This document shows, in pieces, positions 1 through 9,009 of a DNA stretch of 34,352 nt. Positions within the stretch are counted from its first letter, which is position 1. Every line of letters begins with the position of its first letter. A model generated the notes under the pieces. It was not told the origin of the DNA. It made no database searches and saw only the letters and a list, made by a program, of their open reading frames with translations. Source of the DNA: Methylobacterium currus (GTDB lineage: Bacteria; Pseudomonadota; Alphaproteobacteria; Rhizobiales; Beijerinckiaceae). A program made the position numbers and the translations under genes. Location: positions 1 through 34,352 of the forward strand of contig NZ_CP028847.1 of NCBI RefSeq assembly GCF_003058325.1, given 5' to 3'.

Positions 1-2406
1 ATGGCTCTCGTTCTTGACCGTCTCGTTTTCGAGCTTGGCCTGGACCCCAAGGCGTTCAACCGCGGCTCGCGCGAAGCGACGCAGGCGGTCAGGAAAACCC
101 GCGAGGGCATCGAGAAGGAGGCGCAGGGCATCGAGCGCGCCGTCCAGCAGGCAGCCGACCGGATCGACCTGCTGGCCCGCAACGCGCTCCGGCTGTTCGC
201 GATCTTCACCGCCGGCAAGAGCCTCGGGCAGTTCGCGGCCGACATCTCCAAGACGGATGCCGCGCTCGGGCGCCTCTCGACCAGCATCGGCCAGGCCCCG
301 GCCGAGATCTCGGCCGTTGCGAAGGCAGTCGAGCGCGCGGGCGGCTCCGCCGACGGAGCGGCGGCGAGCTTCGAACGATGGACCGACCACGTCGAACAGG
401 TGCGGATCAACGGCTTCAGCCCGCTCCTCGACACGCTGAACAAGATCCAGGCGGCCGGCGGGAAACAGATCGATTACACCAAGTCGCAGAACGAGCAATT
501 CGCGACGCTGGCCGATAACCTCGACGCCGTAAGGCAGAAGATGGGCATCGCCGCCGCGACGAAGCTGGGGAAGGATCTCGGGTTCGATCCTGGCTTGGTC
601 GCCCTCTTGGTTCAAGGCAGCGCTGCCTACCGGAAGGCCGTCGAGGAGTCGAAGAGGTTCGGCATCGCGACCAAGGAAGACACAGAGGCAGCCCAGAAGC
701 TTCAAACCGCGCTCACCGAGGTTCGCCAGACGTTCGAGAGCCTGGGCCGCACCATCATGACGGCCGTTTCGCCGTTCCTGGTGCAGCTGCTGAAGGATAT
801 TCAGTGGCTTGTCGGGGCCTTCCGGGATTTCATCGCGGTCAACATCGCTCCGCACCTCAAAGAATTTGCCGACGCCATGGGCGTGTCGGGCTCGTCGACC
901 AAGGCATTCGTCGTCGCGTGCGAGGCGCTGTTCGCGCTGTGGCTGGGGAGCAAGGCGCTCGCGTTCCTGCGGGTGCTGGGCACCGTGCGCGCGCTGCTGA
1001 TGGGAGGGCGCGTGGTCGCGGGCGGCGCGGCGGCCGGCGGAGGCGGATTGCTCGGGGGCATCATCGGAGGGCTCACCGTCGGCGGGACGATCGGCGCCGA
1101 CAGGAGCGTGCCGAACGCGGACAAGCCCGATTTGCAGCGCCATTGGGACGACGAGGCGTCGGGGGCGGCCTCCGGCGGGGGCTCGGCCATCGCGCGCGCC
1201 TGGCGGTGGGCTAAGCGGAGGATGGGTTTCGGCGGTGGCGCAGCAGCCGGTGGGGGCGGAGCGCCCGGCGTCGCTGGACGGCCCGGCCTGCTCAACTCGG
1301 GCAACGCCTCTCCCGAGGTGGTCGCCTACATCCGGCAGCGTGCCGCGGCGCTCGGGATCGATCCCGACACGGCGGTGGCGGTCGCCAACACCGAAGGGCT
1401 GCGCGGGTACCGCCTCGACGGTCAGCGCGACCGCGGCGGCGATCAGGGCACGAGCTTCGGCCCCTACCAGCTGCACTACCGCTCCAACATCCCGGGCCTG
1501 ACGAACGCGGGCATGGGTGACGACTTCACCAAGGCGACCGGCAAGCACGCCAGCGACAAGAGCACCTGGCGCGAGCAGATCGACTTCGCGCTGAACCACG
1601 CGGCGCGGAACGGCTGGGGCAACTGGCACGGGGCCGCCAACAACGGCATCGGACGGTGGGCGGGCATCGGCGGCAGAACCGGCGTCGCTGCGGGAGGGTC
1701 CGTGACGGGTGCAAGGGAGGTCGCAGGCGGCATCCACCCGCTTAACGGCGCAGGCCGCTTCTCATCGGATTTCGGCATGCGGATGCATCCCAAGATCGGC
1801 GGATACCGAATGCATGCGGGCGTCGATCTCGCGGCACCGGCCGGCACGAACGTCCAGGCCATGGCCGCCGGATCCATCAGCGTCGGCCGCAGCGGCGACG
1901 TGACGGTGAAGCACTCCGACGGATCCTCGACCACCTACCGGCACGTCGTGCCGAGCGTGAAGGAAGGCGATCAGGTCGCGGCCGGGCAGGTCATCGCGCA
2001 GCTGCGCGCGCACGATCCGCGCTCGACCGGGCCCCACCTGCACTTCGAGGCCCGCAACGCCAAGGGGAACCTGATCGACCCCAAGACCCTGCTCGGGCCC
2101 AAGGCGACCGCGCCGAAGGCGACGCCGGAGGCGGGCGCGATCCCAGGCAAGAGCGCGCAGTGGTGGCGTGGCAGTCCGGCCGTTGGGGCCTACGCCTCCC
2201 AGGTCGCCAGGGCTCAGCACTCGATCATGACGAGCATGGCGGACAACCGGCAGACGAACACGAGCACCACCAGCAACTCCACGACCATCAACGGCGGCAT
2301 CCAGGTCCAGACCTCGGCCACCGACGCGTCGGGGATCGCCCGGGACATGGAACAGGCTCTCAACCGGCGGAGCTTCGCCTACCGCAACCAGTCCGGCATG
2401 GCGTGA
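1..2406 (+). CDS. Phage tail tape-measure protein with lysozyme-like and M23 peptidase domains
   Basis: 801 aa. The tape measure sets tail length and is ejected at infection; its enzymatic domains would locally open peptidoglycan. The first ~290 residues are helical and Ala/Gln/Lys-rich, with a start (LDRLVFELGLDPKAF) typical of tape measures of contractile-tailed phages. A hydrophobic stretch at about 302-335 fits a membrane-inserting segment. Residues ~437-555 look like a lysozyme/transglycosylase-type region (NTEGLRGY around E465), a weaker call. Residues ~579-700 form a LytM/M23 domain with zinc-binding HxxxD (H605, D609) and HxH (H679, H681). The ATG is base 1 of the window; if the molecule is circular, the tail chaperone frame ends 5 nt upstream. 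The Dit-like gene follows after 6 nt. Confidence 0.9.
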   Translation: MALVLDRLVFELGLDPKAFNRGSREATQAVRKTREGIEKEAQGIERAVQQAADRIDLLARNALRLFAIFTAGKSLGQFAADISKTDAALGRLSTSIGQAPAEISAVAKAVERAGGSADGAAASFERWTDHVEQVRINGFSPLLDTLNKIQAAGGKQIDYTKSQNEQFATLADNLDAVRQKMGIAAATKLGKDLGFDPGLVALLVQGSAAYRKAVEESKRFGIATKEDTEAAQKLQTALTEVRQTFESLGRTIMTAVSPFLVQLLKDIQWLVGAFRDFIAVNIAPHLKEFADAMGVSGSSTKAFVVACEALFALWLGSKALAFLRVLGTVRALLMGGRVVAGGAAAGGGGLLGGIIGGLTVGGTIGADRSVPNADKPDLQRHWDDEASGAASGGGSAIARAWRWAKRRMGFGGGAAAGGGGAPGVAGRPGLLNSGNASPEVVAYIRQRAAALGIDPDTAVAVANTEGLRGYRLDGQRDRGGDQGTSFGPYQLHYRSNIPGLTNAGMGDDFTKATGKHASDKSTWREQIDFALNHAARNGWGNWHGAANNGIGRWAGIGGRTGVAAGGSVTGAREVAGGIHPLNGAGRFSSDFGMRMHPKIGGYRMHAGVDLAAPAGTNVQAMAAGSISVGRSGDVTVKHSDGSSTTYRHVVPSVKEGDQVAAGQVIAQLRAHDPRSTGPHLHFEARNAKGNLIDPKTLLGPKATAPKATPEAGAIPGKSAQWWRGSPAVGAYASQVARAQHSIMTSMADNRQTNTSTTSNSTTINGGIQVQTSATDASGIARDMEQALNRRSFAYRNQSGMA

Positions 2407-2412
2407 GGCACG

Positions 2413-3213
2413 ATGGCGAATCCCGTGAACGTCCCCGACGTGGATGGCGTCCCGCCCGTCACGTTCGCCCCCGGCTCCGGCGGCGACATCATCCTGGCGG
2501 CGGCGGACGCGGCTGGGATCGCCGTGGCGTTCGACGGGCCTATGAGCCGTTGGGGCCTCTACCGCCAGGGCCGGCCGGTGGTCATCTGCGATACCGTCCT
2601 GGCCTTCGACCACAAGGCGGACTGGGCCGTCAGCGATCACCCGCTCGAGCGCGGATCGTTCGAGAGCTTCAACAAGGTCGCGATCCCCTTCGATGTGAGG
2701 TTCATCTTCGCGGCCGGTGGATCGGAGGCGAGCCGAACCGCACTCCTCAGTTCGATCCAGGCCATCGCCGGCGACCTCAACCTCTACGACGCCGTCACGC
2801 CGGAGAAGGTCTATCCGAGCGTGAACGTGGTCCACTACGACTACCGGCGCACGGCCCAGGCTGGAGCGGGGCTGCTCGTCGTAGCCATCTGGTGCCAGGA
2901 GATCCGGCAGGTGACCCCAAGCGCCGCCTCGCCCAACACCTCGACCGCCGCGCCGAGCGGGGCCGATCCGGTCAACGGCGGCACGGTGCAGCCTGCGCCA
3001 CCCGGCCAGGTCAACGATACGAGCTTCGGGGCCAACGGCTTCGCGAGCACCTTCGATCCCAGCAACCCGGGCAACACCACCGGCGTGCCGAACGGGTCGT
3101 TCACGAACCTGCCCATCCCGGACACCGCGATCCCGGCCGGCCCGGGCGGGGGCGGCAACGTTCCTCAGGGCGAAATTGCCCTGGAACCCATCGACGTTCC
3201 AGCGGGGCAGTAG
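2413..3213 (+). CDS. Dit-like baseplate/tail protein
   Basis: 266 aa, starting 6 nt after the tape-measure gene and ending directly before the plug gene, so one transcript is likely. Residues ~45-180 hold a fold signature seen in Dit-like baseplate proteins of contractile phages: SDHPLERGSFESFNKV followed by a strand-rich region. In that family the protein forms a ring at the tail tip linking tube, hub and plug. The last ~90 residues are a low-complexity linker rich in Gly, Pro, Asn and Thr, which is longer than I would expect for a minimal Dit. Position between tape measure and plug supports the call. The exact subfamily is inference from residue pattern and synteny. Confidence 0.72.
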   Translation: MANPVNVPDVDGVPPVTFAPGSGGDIILAAADAAGIAVAFDGPMSRWGLYRQGRPVVICDTVLAFDHKADWAVSDHPLERGSFESFNKVAIPFDVRFIFAAGGSEASRTALLSSIQAIAGDLNLYDAVTPEKVYPSVNVVHYDYRRTAQAGAGLLVVAIWCQEIRQVTPSAASPNTSTAAPSGADPVNGGTVQPAPPGQVNDTSFGANGFASTFDPSNPGNTTGVPNGSFTNLPIPDTAIPAGPGGGGNVPQGEIALEPIDVPAGQ

Positions 3214-3531
3214 ATGCAGATCATTCCCTTGCAGTCTGTCCCGGCTCAGACCGTGATGGCGACGCTCGCCGGCCAGCTGGCGCAGATCGACTTGCGGCAG
3301 CGGGCATATGGCCTTCACCTTGATCTGCGGGTGAATGGTACTCTCCTGGTTGCTGGCGCCATCTGCCAGGACCGGAACCTGATCGTGCGCAGCGCCTACA
3401 TCGGTTTCATCGGCGATCTCTGCTTCATTGATACGCAGGGCACCGATGACCCGACCTATGAAGGTCTCGGGGTGCGGTTCGGGCTGGCCTACATCGAGGC
3501 GAGTGAAGTCGCCCAATCCGGCATGACGTGA
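3214..3531 (+). CDS. Baseplate plug protein (cyanophage Pam3 gp18-like)
   Basis: 105 aa, ATG immediately after the TAG of the Dit-like gene. The sequence follows the small plug family of simple contractile tails: an N-terminal IPLQSVPAQT strand, a central YGLHLDLRVNG segment, and the conserved FIDTQGTDDPTYEGLG near residues 72-88. In Pam3-like baseplates this protein sits inside the tail tip and connects the tube end to the hub. Related phages usually place the hub and spike genes directly downstream; here the next genes are unrelated, the hub lies at 32785-33690 and the spike at 14508-15197, so the module is rearranged. Confidence 0.82.
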   Translation: MQIIPLQSVPAQTVMATLAGQLAQIDLRQRAYGLHLDLRVNGTLLVAGAICQDRNLIVRSAYIGFIGDLCFIDTQGTDDPTYEGLGVRFGLAYIEASEVAQSGMT

Positions 3532-3573
3532 AGAAGGATTGCGCGACGAGGGCGGCGTCTACATCTTCACATC

Positions 3574-3972
3574 ATGCGCGCTGCTCTCCTCTCCCTTGCC
3601 CTCCTGTTTTTTCCTGCCGCGACTGAGGCTCAAGAAGTGCCTTATGAGTTTCGTGGAACTTGGGGCCTATCTAAACAGGAGTGCTTGGCAAGGATGGCAG
3701 ATAGCTATCGCACTTTTATAGGCGATAAATATCTTATTCATAATAAGACGCGATGCAATTTGTCTAATATTAAACCGGACGGGGAGGGCTTTAAGTCTAA
3801 TATGAGTTGTGACTTTGAGGGATATAAACAAGAAGGTAAGCTGAACGTTAGCCCAACACCGCAAGGCGCCATTGTCATAGATTTGCGCGCGGAAGTATTT
3901 CCGAAAGGAAGGGCCACGCTAGCTCTAAAGTATTTTTGTGGTCACGAAAACACTGTAAACAAATCTCTATAG
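3574..3972 (+). CDS. Small secreted protein of unknown function
   Basis: 132 aa with a clear N-terminal signal peptide: charged start, hydrophobic core LLSLALLFFPA and a likely cleavage after the Ala-rich TEAQ region near residue 20. The mature part has three cysteines (positions ~36, 62 and 79) and a fourth near the C terminus in FCGHE, consistent with disulfides in the periplasm. I do not recognise the family. From about 3700 onward the gene is much more AT-rich than its neighbours, with codons such as ATA, TTA and AAT, suggesting recent acquisition. It stands alone 42 nt after the plug gene and has no strong ribosome binding site; it could be a lysogenic-conversion or cargo gene (inference). 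Confidence 0.6.
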   Translation: MRAALLSLALLFFPAATEAQEVPYEFRGTWGLSKQECLARMADSYRTFIGDKYLIHNKTRCNLSNIKPDGEGFKSNMSCDFEGYKQEGKLNVSPTPQGAIVIDLRAEVFPKGRATLALKYFCGHENTVNKSL

Positions 3973-4153
3973 GCCGCTACTTTTATCCCAGGGAGGGTTC
4001 GCAGCGATCACCGATCCTGATGCGCGGGATTACGGCTTGCAGGCTTGCCGCTCTCCCGGCATCACGGCTTAGCGCCGATCAGGGTTGATGCTGGCGCGAT
4101 CTGTCAGCCGGCCCCGCTCTGGCATGACGCACGGACCGCACCATGTTGCCGGC

Positions 4154-4378
4154 ATGAGCGCACGAGACGAAACAGCTCTCCGGGTCGAGGCCGAACGGAC
4201 CGGAGACGGGGAAGGCCCTTGGATCTGGGCCATCTACCAGGGTGCCGGCGAGGCGGCGCCGCTCCTGAAGCGGTCCGACGTGACCTATCCGAGTCCCGAT
4301 GCGGCGAAGCGGGTCGGCGACAAGGTGCGGGCGGGCATGCTCTCGGCCGTCCCGGCCTCCGACGAGGATGGCGGCTGA
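4154..4378 (+). CDS. Small hypothetical protein
   Basis: 74 aa from the ATG at 4154 (MSARDETALRV). An upstream in-frame ATG at 4085 would add 23 Arg/His-rich residues that look non-native, so I prefer the later start. The centre reads GPWIWAIYQGAGE and the end is helical and charged. This pattern of a short protein with a Trp-rich strand followed by a helix is common among unnamed Methylobacterium proteins. No function can be given. It converges on the gene at 4511-4702, with a GC hairpin between them. Confidence 0.5.
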   Translation: MSARDETALRVEAERTGDGEGPWIWAIYQGAGEAAPLLKRSDVTYPSPDAAKRVGDKVRAGMLSAVPASDEDGG

Positions 4379-4420
4379 CGCCCTCCCGTCGCGTCGGCGA
4401 TCCGCACCCTGAAACGACGA

Positions 4421-4450
4421 GCCCCGCCGGCCGGGAAGGCGCAGCGGGGC
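4421..4450. terminator. GC-rich hairpin between convergent genes
   Basis: A perfect 7-bp inverted repeat GCCCCGC (4421-4427) and GCGGGGC (4444-4450) lies between the convergent genes ending at 4378 and 4511. There is no T-run on either side, so it is only a candidate bidirectional terminator or attenuating hairpin. Confidence 0.35.
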
Positions 4451-4510
4451 GACGGGCCGATACGCAACGCGGCCCGGGTTCGATATAGGGCTGATCGGTG
4501 AACGAGCCCT

Positions 4511-4702
4511 CTACCCCTGGGCCTTGGCCGCGGTCTCGGCGGTCGCCCTCTTGGTGGTGGCCCGCGGCGGCAGCGCCGCAACGAAGGCCTCGGCCTCGCG
4601 CTTGGTCGGGAACCGCTTCTCGCTCATGTGGAACGGGCGGTCGGCCCACTTCACCAGCCACGACACCCCCGTGGCCCGCTCGATCATCTTGATGCTCGCC
4701 AT
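4511..4702 (-). CDS. Small AP2/Arm-type DNA-binding-like protein
   Basis: 63 aa from ATG at 4702. The pattern SIKMIERATGVSWLVKWAD then KRFPTKREAEAFVAAL resembles the three-strand-plus-helix Arm or AP2-like DNA-binding domain found at the N terminus of tyrosine recombinases, here as a free-standing protein; such stand-alone copies are frequent in Methylobacterium elements. The last ~18 residues are a basic Ala/Thr/Lys tail. It is separated by 160 nt from the repeat-protein operon upstream and probably has its own promoter, with a palindrome at 4751-4767 in the right place to be an operator. Function as a DNA-binding accessory protein is inference. Confidence 0.62.
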   Translation of the reverse strand: MASIKMIERATGVSWLVKWADRPFHMSEKRFPTKREAEAFVAALPPRATTKRATAETAAKAQG

Positions 4703-4750
4703 GGCATTCCTCGGCCGCTCGCGCTCGCCCTGCGGCGGCGCCCTCAAGGG

Positions 4751-4767
4751 ATGGTCATAACGACCAT
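4751..4767. promoter_or_regulatory. Palindrome upstream of the 4511-4702 gene
   Basis: ATGGTC (4751-4756) and GACCAT (4762-4767) form a perfect 6-bp inverted repeat around ATAAC, about 50 nt upstream of the start at 4702. A dimeric regulator could bind here. The surrounding 4703-4862 holds no gene. Confidence 0.4.
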
Positions 4768-4862
4768 ACCTTCTGCCGCGCTTGGGGAATCGCGGCATGC
4801 GGCAATCCATGCTTCGCGGAATGCAGGCGTGCAGGCTTACCGGGATCGCGGCGAGGGATTCT

Positions 4863-5168
4863 TCATGACGAAGATGCCCCCGGCCCTGCCGCCCCGCTCC
4901 GCCGGTCGGTGATGGACCTGCGGACCTGCACGGCCTCCGGCGGCAAGGGCTCCTGCAGGATGGCGGCGATCTCCTCGTGGCAGGCGAGCCAGCGCCGGGC
5001 GAAGTGGAGGAGGCGCCCGCCGGCACGCTCGACGCCGAGCCGGCCCACCCGGGCGCTCGCGCGCTTCATGCGGCGGGCGAGATACCGCGTCCGAAGTCCG
5101 AGCCACACCAGCCGGGTGACCTGGCGAGGCGACAGCCGCGGCGCGGCGGCAGGTAGGGCGGCCGGCAT
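4863..5168 (-). CDS. Hypothetical protein, last gene of the repeat-protein operon
   Basis: 101 aa. The ATG overlaps the stop of the preceding gene as TGATG, indicating translational coupling. The N-terminal half is basic and helical (LSPRQVTRLVWLGLRTRYLARR), the middle contains FARRWLACHEEIAAILQEPLP, and the end is a Ser/Gly/Ala tail. No family recognised. High GC at third positions and the tight overlap chain 5628-4863 support it as real. Confidence 0.6.
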   Translation of the reverse strand: MPAALPAAAPRLSPRQVTRLVWLGLRTRYLARRMKRASARVGRLGVERAGGRLLHFARRWLACHEEIAAILQEPLPPEAVQVRRSITDRRSGAAGPGASSS

Positions 5169-5350
5169 CAGCAGCCCGCCAGGTACAAGACCAGGAGAAC
5201 GGTGGCGGTGACGACGTTGCCCCGGCCGGCCTCGTGCCCGGCCTGAACCAGCACGCGGCGGCGGATCACCCGGAGGCGCGCCACGCCGAGCGCCGCGCTG
5301 CGGGGCAGGCCGAGGGCGAGGGACAGGCGGGCGGTGGCGGCGGACTTCAT
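5168..5350 (-). CDS. Small protein with C-terminal hydrophobic segment
   Basis: 60 aa. Start ATG at 5350 overlaps the stop of the upstream gene by 4 nt (ATGA), and its own stop overlaps the next start (TGATG). The first two thirds are basic and Leu/Arg-rich; the last 16 residues, NVVTATVLLVLYLAGC, form a short hydrophobic tail that could insert in the membrane. Size and layout allow a tail-anchored peptide, but I see no defined family. Its placement inside a three-gene overlap chain is the main support. Confidence 0.55.
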   Translation of the reverse strand: MKSAATARLSLALGLPRSAALGVARLRVIRRRVLVQAGHEAGRGNVVTATVLLVLYLAGC

Positions 5351-5628
5351 GGGCGGGTCTCCGGGGTGGCGGTTTCGAGGTCGTGGCCCCCGCCGCGCAG
5401 CCACACGACCTGTGAGGCGTGGCCCTCTGGGGCGCCGAGGGACGGTTCGTCGTCGGCGCCGTCCTCCAGGTCGGAATCCCCGTCGAGGTCGTTGAGGATC
5501 GCGATGAGCGAGTCGGCGGCATCAAGGGCGGATTGCGCCGCCGCCTCGATCTGTTCGCGGAAGGCTGCCTGCGCGTCCTGCGAGCGGGCAGGCTTGAGGC
5601 GGGGCCGGAAGGTGACCACGTTCGTCAT
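5347..5628 (-). CDS. Hypothetical acidic helical protein
   Basis: 93 aa starting ATG at 5628, 3 nt after the frameshifted gene upstream. It has a basic N terminus (TNVVTFRPRLKPARS), a helix at ~20-45 (AFREQIEAAAQSALDAADSLIAIL), an acidic linker DLDGDSDLEDGADDE and a C-terminal strand SQVVWLRGGG. This short layout of basic tip, helix and acidic linker recurs in many small Methylobacterium proteins of unknown role. No function assigned. Confidence 0.62.
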   Translation of the reverse strand: MTNVVTFRPRLKPARSQDAQAAFREQIEAAAQSALDAADSLIAILNDLDGDSDLEDGADDEPSLGAPEGHASQVVWLRGGGHDLETATPETRP

Positions 5629-5631
5629 CGA

Positions 5632-6395
5632 TCAGGCTCCGGTCGCCACCGAGTCGCCGGCGAGGGCGAGCAGATCCGCCGTGATGGCGAAGGGCATGGC
5701 CTCGTCCTCGTCGGGCAGCAGGTCCCGGTCCGCGGGGCGCAGCGACAGCCCATCGCACACCGCCGACGCGATGCGGGCCTTGAGGACGAGGTCGGCGAGC
5801 GAGCGGGCGGGCGTCTCCTGGATGCGGGCCAGCGCCTTGTCGCGCCGCTCTACCGCGGCATACCGGGCATCGAGGAGCGTCGGCAGTCCGACTGCTTCCC
5901 GGCTCGCCGCGATCTCCGCCTGCCACGCATCCCACGCCGCCACGATCGCGTCGCCGCGCGCCTGCGCCCGCGGGTTCGGCCGCTGGTCGCCGAGGCCCGG
6001 CACGCTCATCATGTGCCGGCGCCCGCGCAGCTCCTCCACCTGGCGGCGGCCATACGGCAGGAACCGCATGCGCCCGCCCGGGGCTGGCGCCGTGTCGGCT
6101 CGGGGATCGTGTGCTCGATCCAGTCCAGCCGACTGACCCGTAGAGCTGCCGGCATGGGAGGCTCCTCATAGGTCTCGTGGACGACCCCGATGGCGGTATC
6201 GGCCGCGTAATAGTCCGCAGCCGCCGCCCGGAACTCCGCCTCGAGCGCGATCAGGGCCGGATCGGCGGTGCCGAGGGGTGGGGTCTCGCCGCGGATGGCG
6301 CGGGCGGCTGCCGCCTTCAGGCTGGCTGCGCGCTGGCGCAGGGGCGGGCGGGCGCCGTCGCGGCGGAAGGGGTTGCGCAGGTTGATGGTGGGCAC
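5632..6395 (-). CDS. Repeat-domain hypothetical protein, frameshifted in this sequence
   Basis: Two overlapping frames, 6395-6009 and 6069-5632, join into one 254-aa protein if one G/C is added at the run 6080-6083; the total length then becomes a multiple of three. Start is GTG at 6395 behind AGGAG, with the same leader layout as the gene starting at 7773. The N terminus NLRNPFRRDGARPPLRQRAA matches those of the genes starting at 7773 and 8925, followed by an Ala-rich helix. Near residue 195 it carries the family motif TPARSLADLVLKAR. Function unknown. The break may be a sequencing error, because six other C/G runs in the window are short by one in the same way. Confidence 0.6.
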
Positions 6396-6466
6396 GGGAC
6401 GCGCTCCTGTAATCCTGACGGGCAGGGCGAAAGGCTGTCGGGGCATTCGGTCGGGCAGGGTGCGGC

Positions 6467-7773
6467 TCAGGCGCTGGCGAGCGCCGCGACTTCCCGCAGG
6501 ATCGCCAGCATCAGGCGCTCGTCGTCCTGCGTGCGCTCCTCCTCCGGCTTCGAGTGTTCCATGTCCGCCAGCATCAGGCGGGCCTTGGCGGCGAGATCCG
6601 CGAGGTTCGCCGAGGGCTCTGCGATCGCACGACGAAGCGCGGCGCCCCATGCATCCAGATCGGCGTCCAGCTGCTCGTCGGTCCGGGGCTCGGACTTGTC
6701 GCGTCGCCACTGCGCCATGCGCTCGACCTGATCGATGCAGGCCCGCGCAAGATCGGAGACGGGCGGGCGAGCGAGCGCCGAGGCGGCGGGCGTCACTTCC
6801 TCGCCGGTGGCGATATCCTCGTCGTCCGGATCGGCCTTCCCGGCGAGTGCCCAGGCCGGGAGCGAGCCTTGGCCCTGCTGCTCCAGCATCGCGGCCCACC
6901 GCGGCCGATCGCCCGGCTCAACCTCGAACCCGACCCAACCGGGTAGGGGGTCGACGCCCGCAACCGACATCATCGCCCGGATCGCGGACGCAAGGCGCCG
7001 CTCCTCGGGGTACCGCTCGTCGTCTCCGCCGTCGTTCTCGGGCAGGCCGATCACCTCTTCAGCCCAGACGGATTGGGCCAGCGCGAGGGCGCCGAGTCCG
7101 GCGAGCGTGACGGGCGGTGGCAGGTCTATGATCCTGCTGGCCGTGTTCCAGCAGTGGAACGTGACGGCGTGGCAGGCCGTCCCCTCGGGCTGAAGTCATC
7201 CGCGTGCTCGAGGATGGGCCGGCAGGCGCGATCCCAGGCGTAGGCCTGCCGCAGCGCAGGCAGAAGGGTGGTGTGGGGATCGACGTGAGCCGCCGCAGCC
7301 GATGCCGCCCGCTCCGGCTGCGGCAGGATGCCGAGGGCAGCCACATCCGCCACGATCGACCGAGACAGGCCCTCGGACGGTCCGCGGAAGTTCTTGACGC
7401 TGCCCAGGTCGAGCAGCGACGCCTTCGCCTTCACGCCCTCTATCGTGTGAGCCCGGGTCGCGATGACCTGGGCAAGGGTGGCCTCGCGGTCATGCTCCAT
7501 CCGAACCCAATCGGGGGAGTCGTAGGCATCCGCGAAGCTGGCGGCCCTCAGGGTCGCGTTCTGGCAGGCCTCAATCGCCACGAGCTCCCCGACCCGAGAG
7601 AGCAGGATCGTGTCCAGGATGGCGCCTGCCTCCTCGGCGGCGCTGGCGACCGCGACCGGCTTCGGCCGGCGGATCACCTTGCCGGCGGCGGCCTTCAACG
7701 CGGCGGCGCGCTGGCGGAGAGTGGGGCGGTCGGGGTTGCGGCGAAGGACGTTGCGCAGGTTGAGAGAGGGCAC
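6467..7773 (-). CDS. Large repeat-domain hypothetical protein, frameshifted in this sequence
   Basis: Frames 7773-7126 and roughly 7184-6467 become a single 435-aa protein if one base is added to the run at 7181-7184. Start is GTG at 7773 after AGGAG. N terminus is NLRNVLRRNPDRPTLRQRAA, as in its paralogs. Three copies of the family motif can be seen: HTIEGVKAKA (about residue 109), VTLAGLGALA (about 230) and ANLADLAAKA (about 385), the second lying just after the broken point. That placement argues strongly that both halves belong together. Without correction a caller would predict a 215-aa gene and a 195-aa gene starting at GTG 7054. Function unknown. Confidence 0.6.
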
Positions 7774-7840
7774 GGGTGTGCTCCTATGGTCCTGATGTGC
7801 CGAAGGGGGCAGCGGGCCGGGCCCGCCGGAGCGGAGGGCG

Positions 7841-8925
7841 TCAGAGCAGCGGCGAGCGGGCGATGAGGCCGAGGATCGCCGGCCCCTCCGCGTCGAGGTC
7901 GGTGCCCATGTCCTTCGCGAACTCGGACGCGTAGGCGGCGAGCGCCCGGCAGCCGGTGGCGGTGCGGGGCACGGTCTTCAGCACGACGTCCCGCCAGTGC
8001 TCCCACGCCGCGGCGTTGGCCGCGATTTCGGCGGGCCTGACGGGGCTGCGGTCCCAATCCTCGCCCAGCTGCGAGAACAGGGCGTCGTGCTCGCGGCAGA
8101 GCCGCCGCTGCTCCTTGATCGCCGCGAAGACCGGATCGGCCTGAGGCTCGACGATGTCGCTGCGGGCGCCGGTCAGGTCGCAGCCGATCGAATGCGCGAG
8201 GTCGGCGGTCGCCTGCTGATTGTTGACGACACCTTCGGTCAGGAGCGCCTTGGCCTTGGCCTGCAAGCCCGGTAGCCCCTCGGCGCGCACGTCGACCAGA
8301 ACGGCGAGCACGGCTTCCCGGGCGCTCTCCAACTCCGCGTAACCCGGCACCGTCTCGGGGTCGCGATCCTCCGGCAGGCCCCGAAGCAGAGTTTCGGTGA
8401 GGCTGTCCAGCCGGCGCAGGTCCGACACGGCAGCGACGAGATCGGAGTCGAGCGCCGGCCAGCCGTAGGGGAGCGGCGGACGGGCGCCGGTGTCCCGCAT
8501 GTCGGGGCGGTCGAGGTGCTTGCGGCCGCTCGGGTCAGGTCCCTGCGCCAGTCCACGCCCACCATGTCGAGGACCCGCACGGCGCGAGCGGAAGGCGGCT
8601 CCGGCGCCTCGACGGTGCTGCGATCGAACCCGCCGGCCGGGAAGTGGAACTCGTCGGCCGCCGTCTTGGTGAGGACGAAGGCATGGGCCTGGGCGCCCAT
8701 GTGCGGATACAGCTCGGCGCAGAGGCGGCGGCGCTCGAAGTGCAGCCAGGTCGCATAGTTCACGAGGGCGACGCGGTCGATGGGCGCGGGCTCCGGCGGC
8801 GCGTTCAGGGCCCGATGCACCTTCAGGGTCCGAGCGTACTTCTCGCGGGTCGCAGCGAAGCGCTCGCGGAGGGTCTGGCGCGTCGCGTCGGGGTTGCGGC
8901 GGGGGAGCTTCAGGGAGAGCGGCAT
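7841..8925 (-). CDS. Repeat-domain hypothetical protein, frameshifted in this sequence
   Basis: Frame 8925-about 8507 continues into frame 8500-7841 after adding one base to the GGGG run at 8504-8507, giving 361 aa. I start it at the ATG 8925 (MPLSLKLPRRNPDATRQ), which aligns with the N termini of the genes at 6395 and 7773; an upstream ATG at 8949 is less likely. The second half has two copies of the family motif, GLPGLQAKAKALL and TATGCRALAAYASEF, each preceded by a helical segment beginning D-x-V-x-A-A or D-P-V-F-A-A-I. Uncorrected, the upstream frame runs on to 8239 as Arg/Pro/Ser-rich nonsense inside the downstream gene. Function unknown. Confidence 0.6.
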
Positions 8926-9009
8926 AGCGGCAGTCCTCGTTGCAGGCATGACGGAATGGAGGATGACGGGTTTAGGGAATTGCGGTGTCGCGGGATGAAG
9001 GGTGCGAGG

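Noticed and set aside
1762..3516. Minus-strand open frame of 584 codons
   Set aside because: It lies antisense to the tape-measure, Dit-like and plug genes and its product is Arg/Asp/Val-rich with no motif; a shadow of GC-rich coding DNA.
4470..4500. tRNA-like GGGTTCGATATAGG stretch
   Set aside because: Resembles a T-arm, but no acceptor, D or anticodon stems can be built around it.
7054..7130. Signal-peptide-like segment just upstream of GTG 7054
   Set aside because: PPPVTLAGLGALALAQ first looked like an export signal for a separate gene. It matches the T-x-x-G-L-x-A-x-A family motif and belongs to the interior of the joined 435-aa protein.
8239..8510. Continuation of the 8925 frame down to 8239
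   Set aside because: Beyond about 8507 the product turns into Arg/Pro/Ser-rich shadow sequence of the downstream frame; better explained by a missing base.
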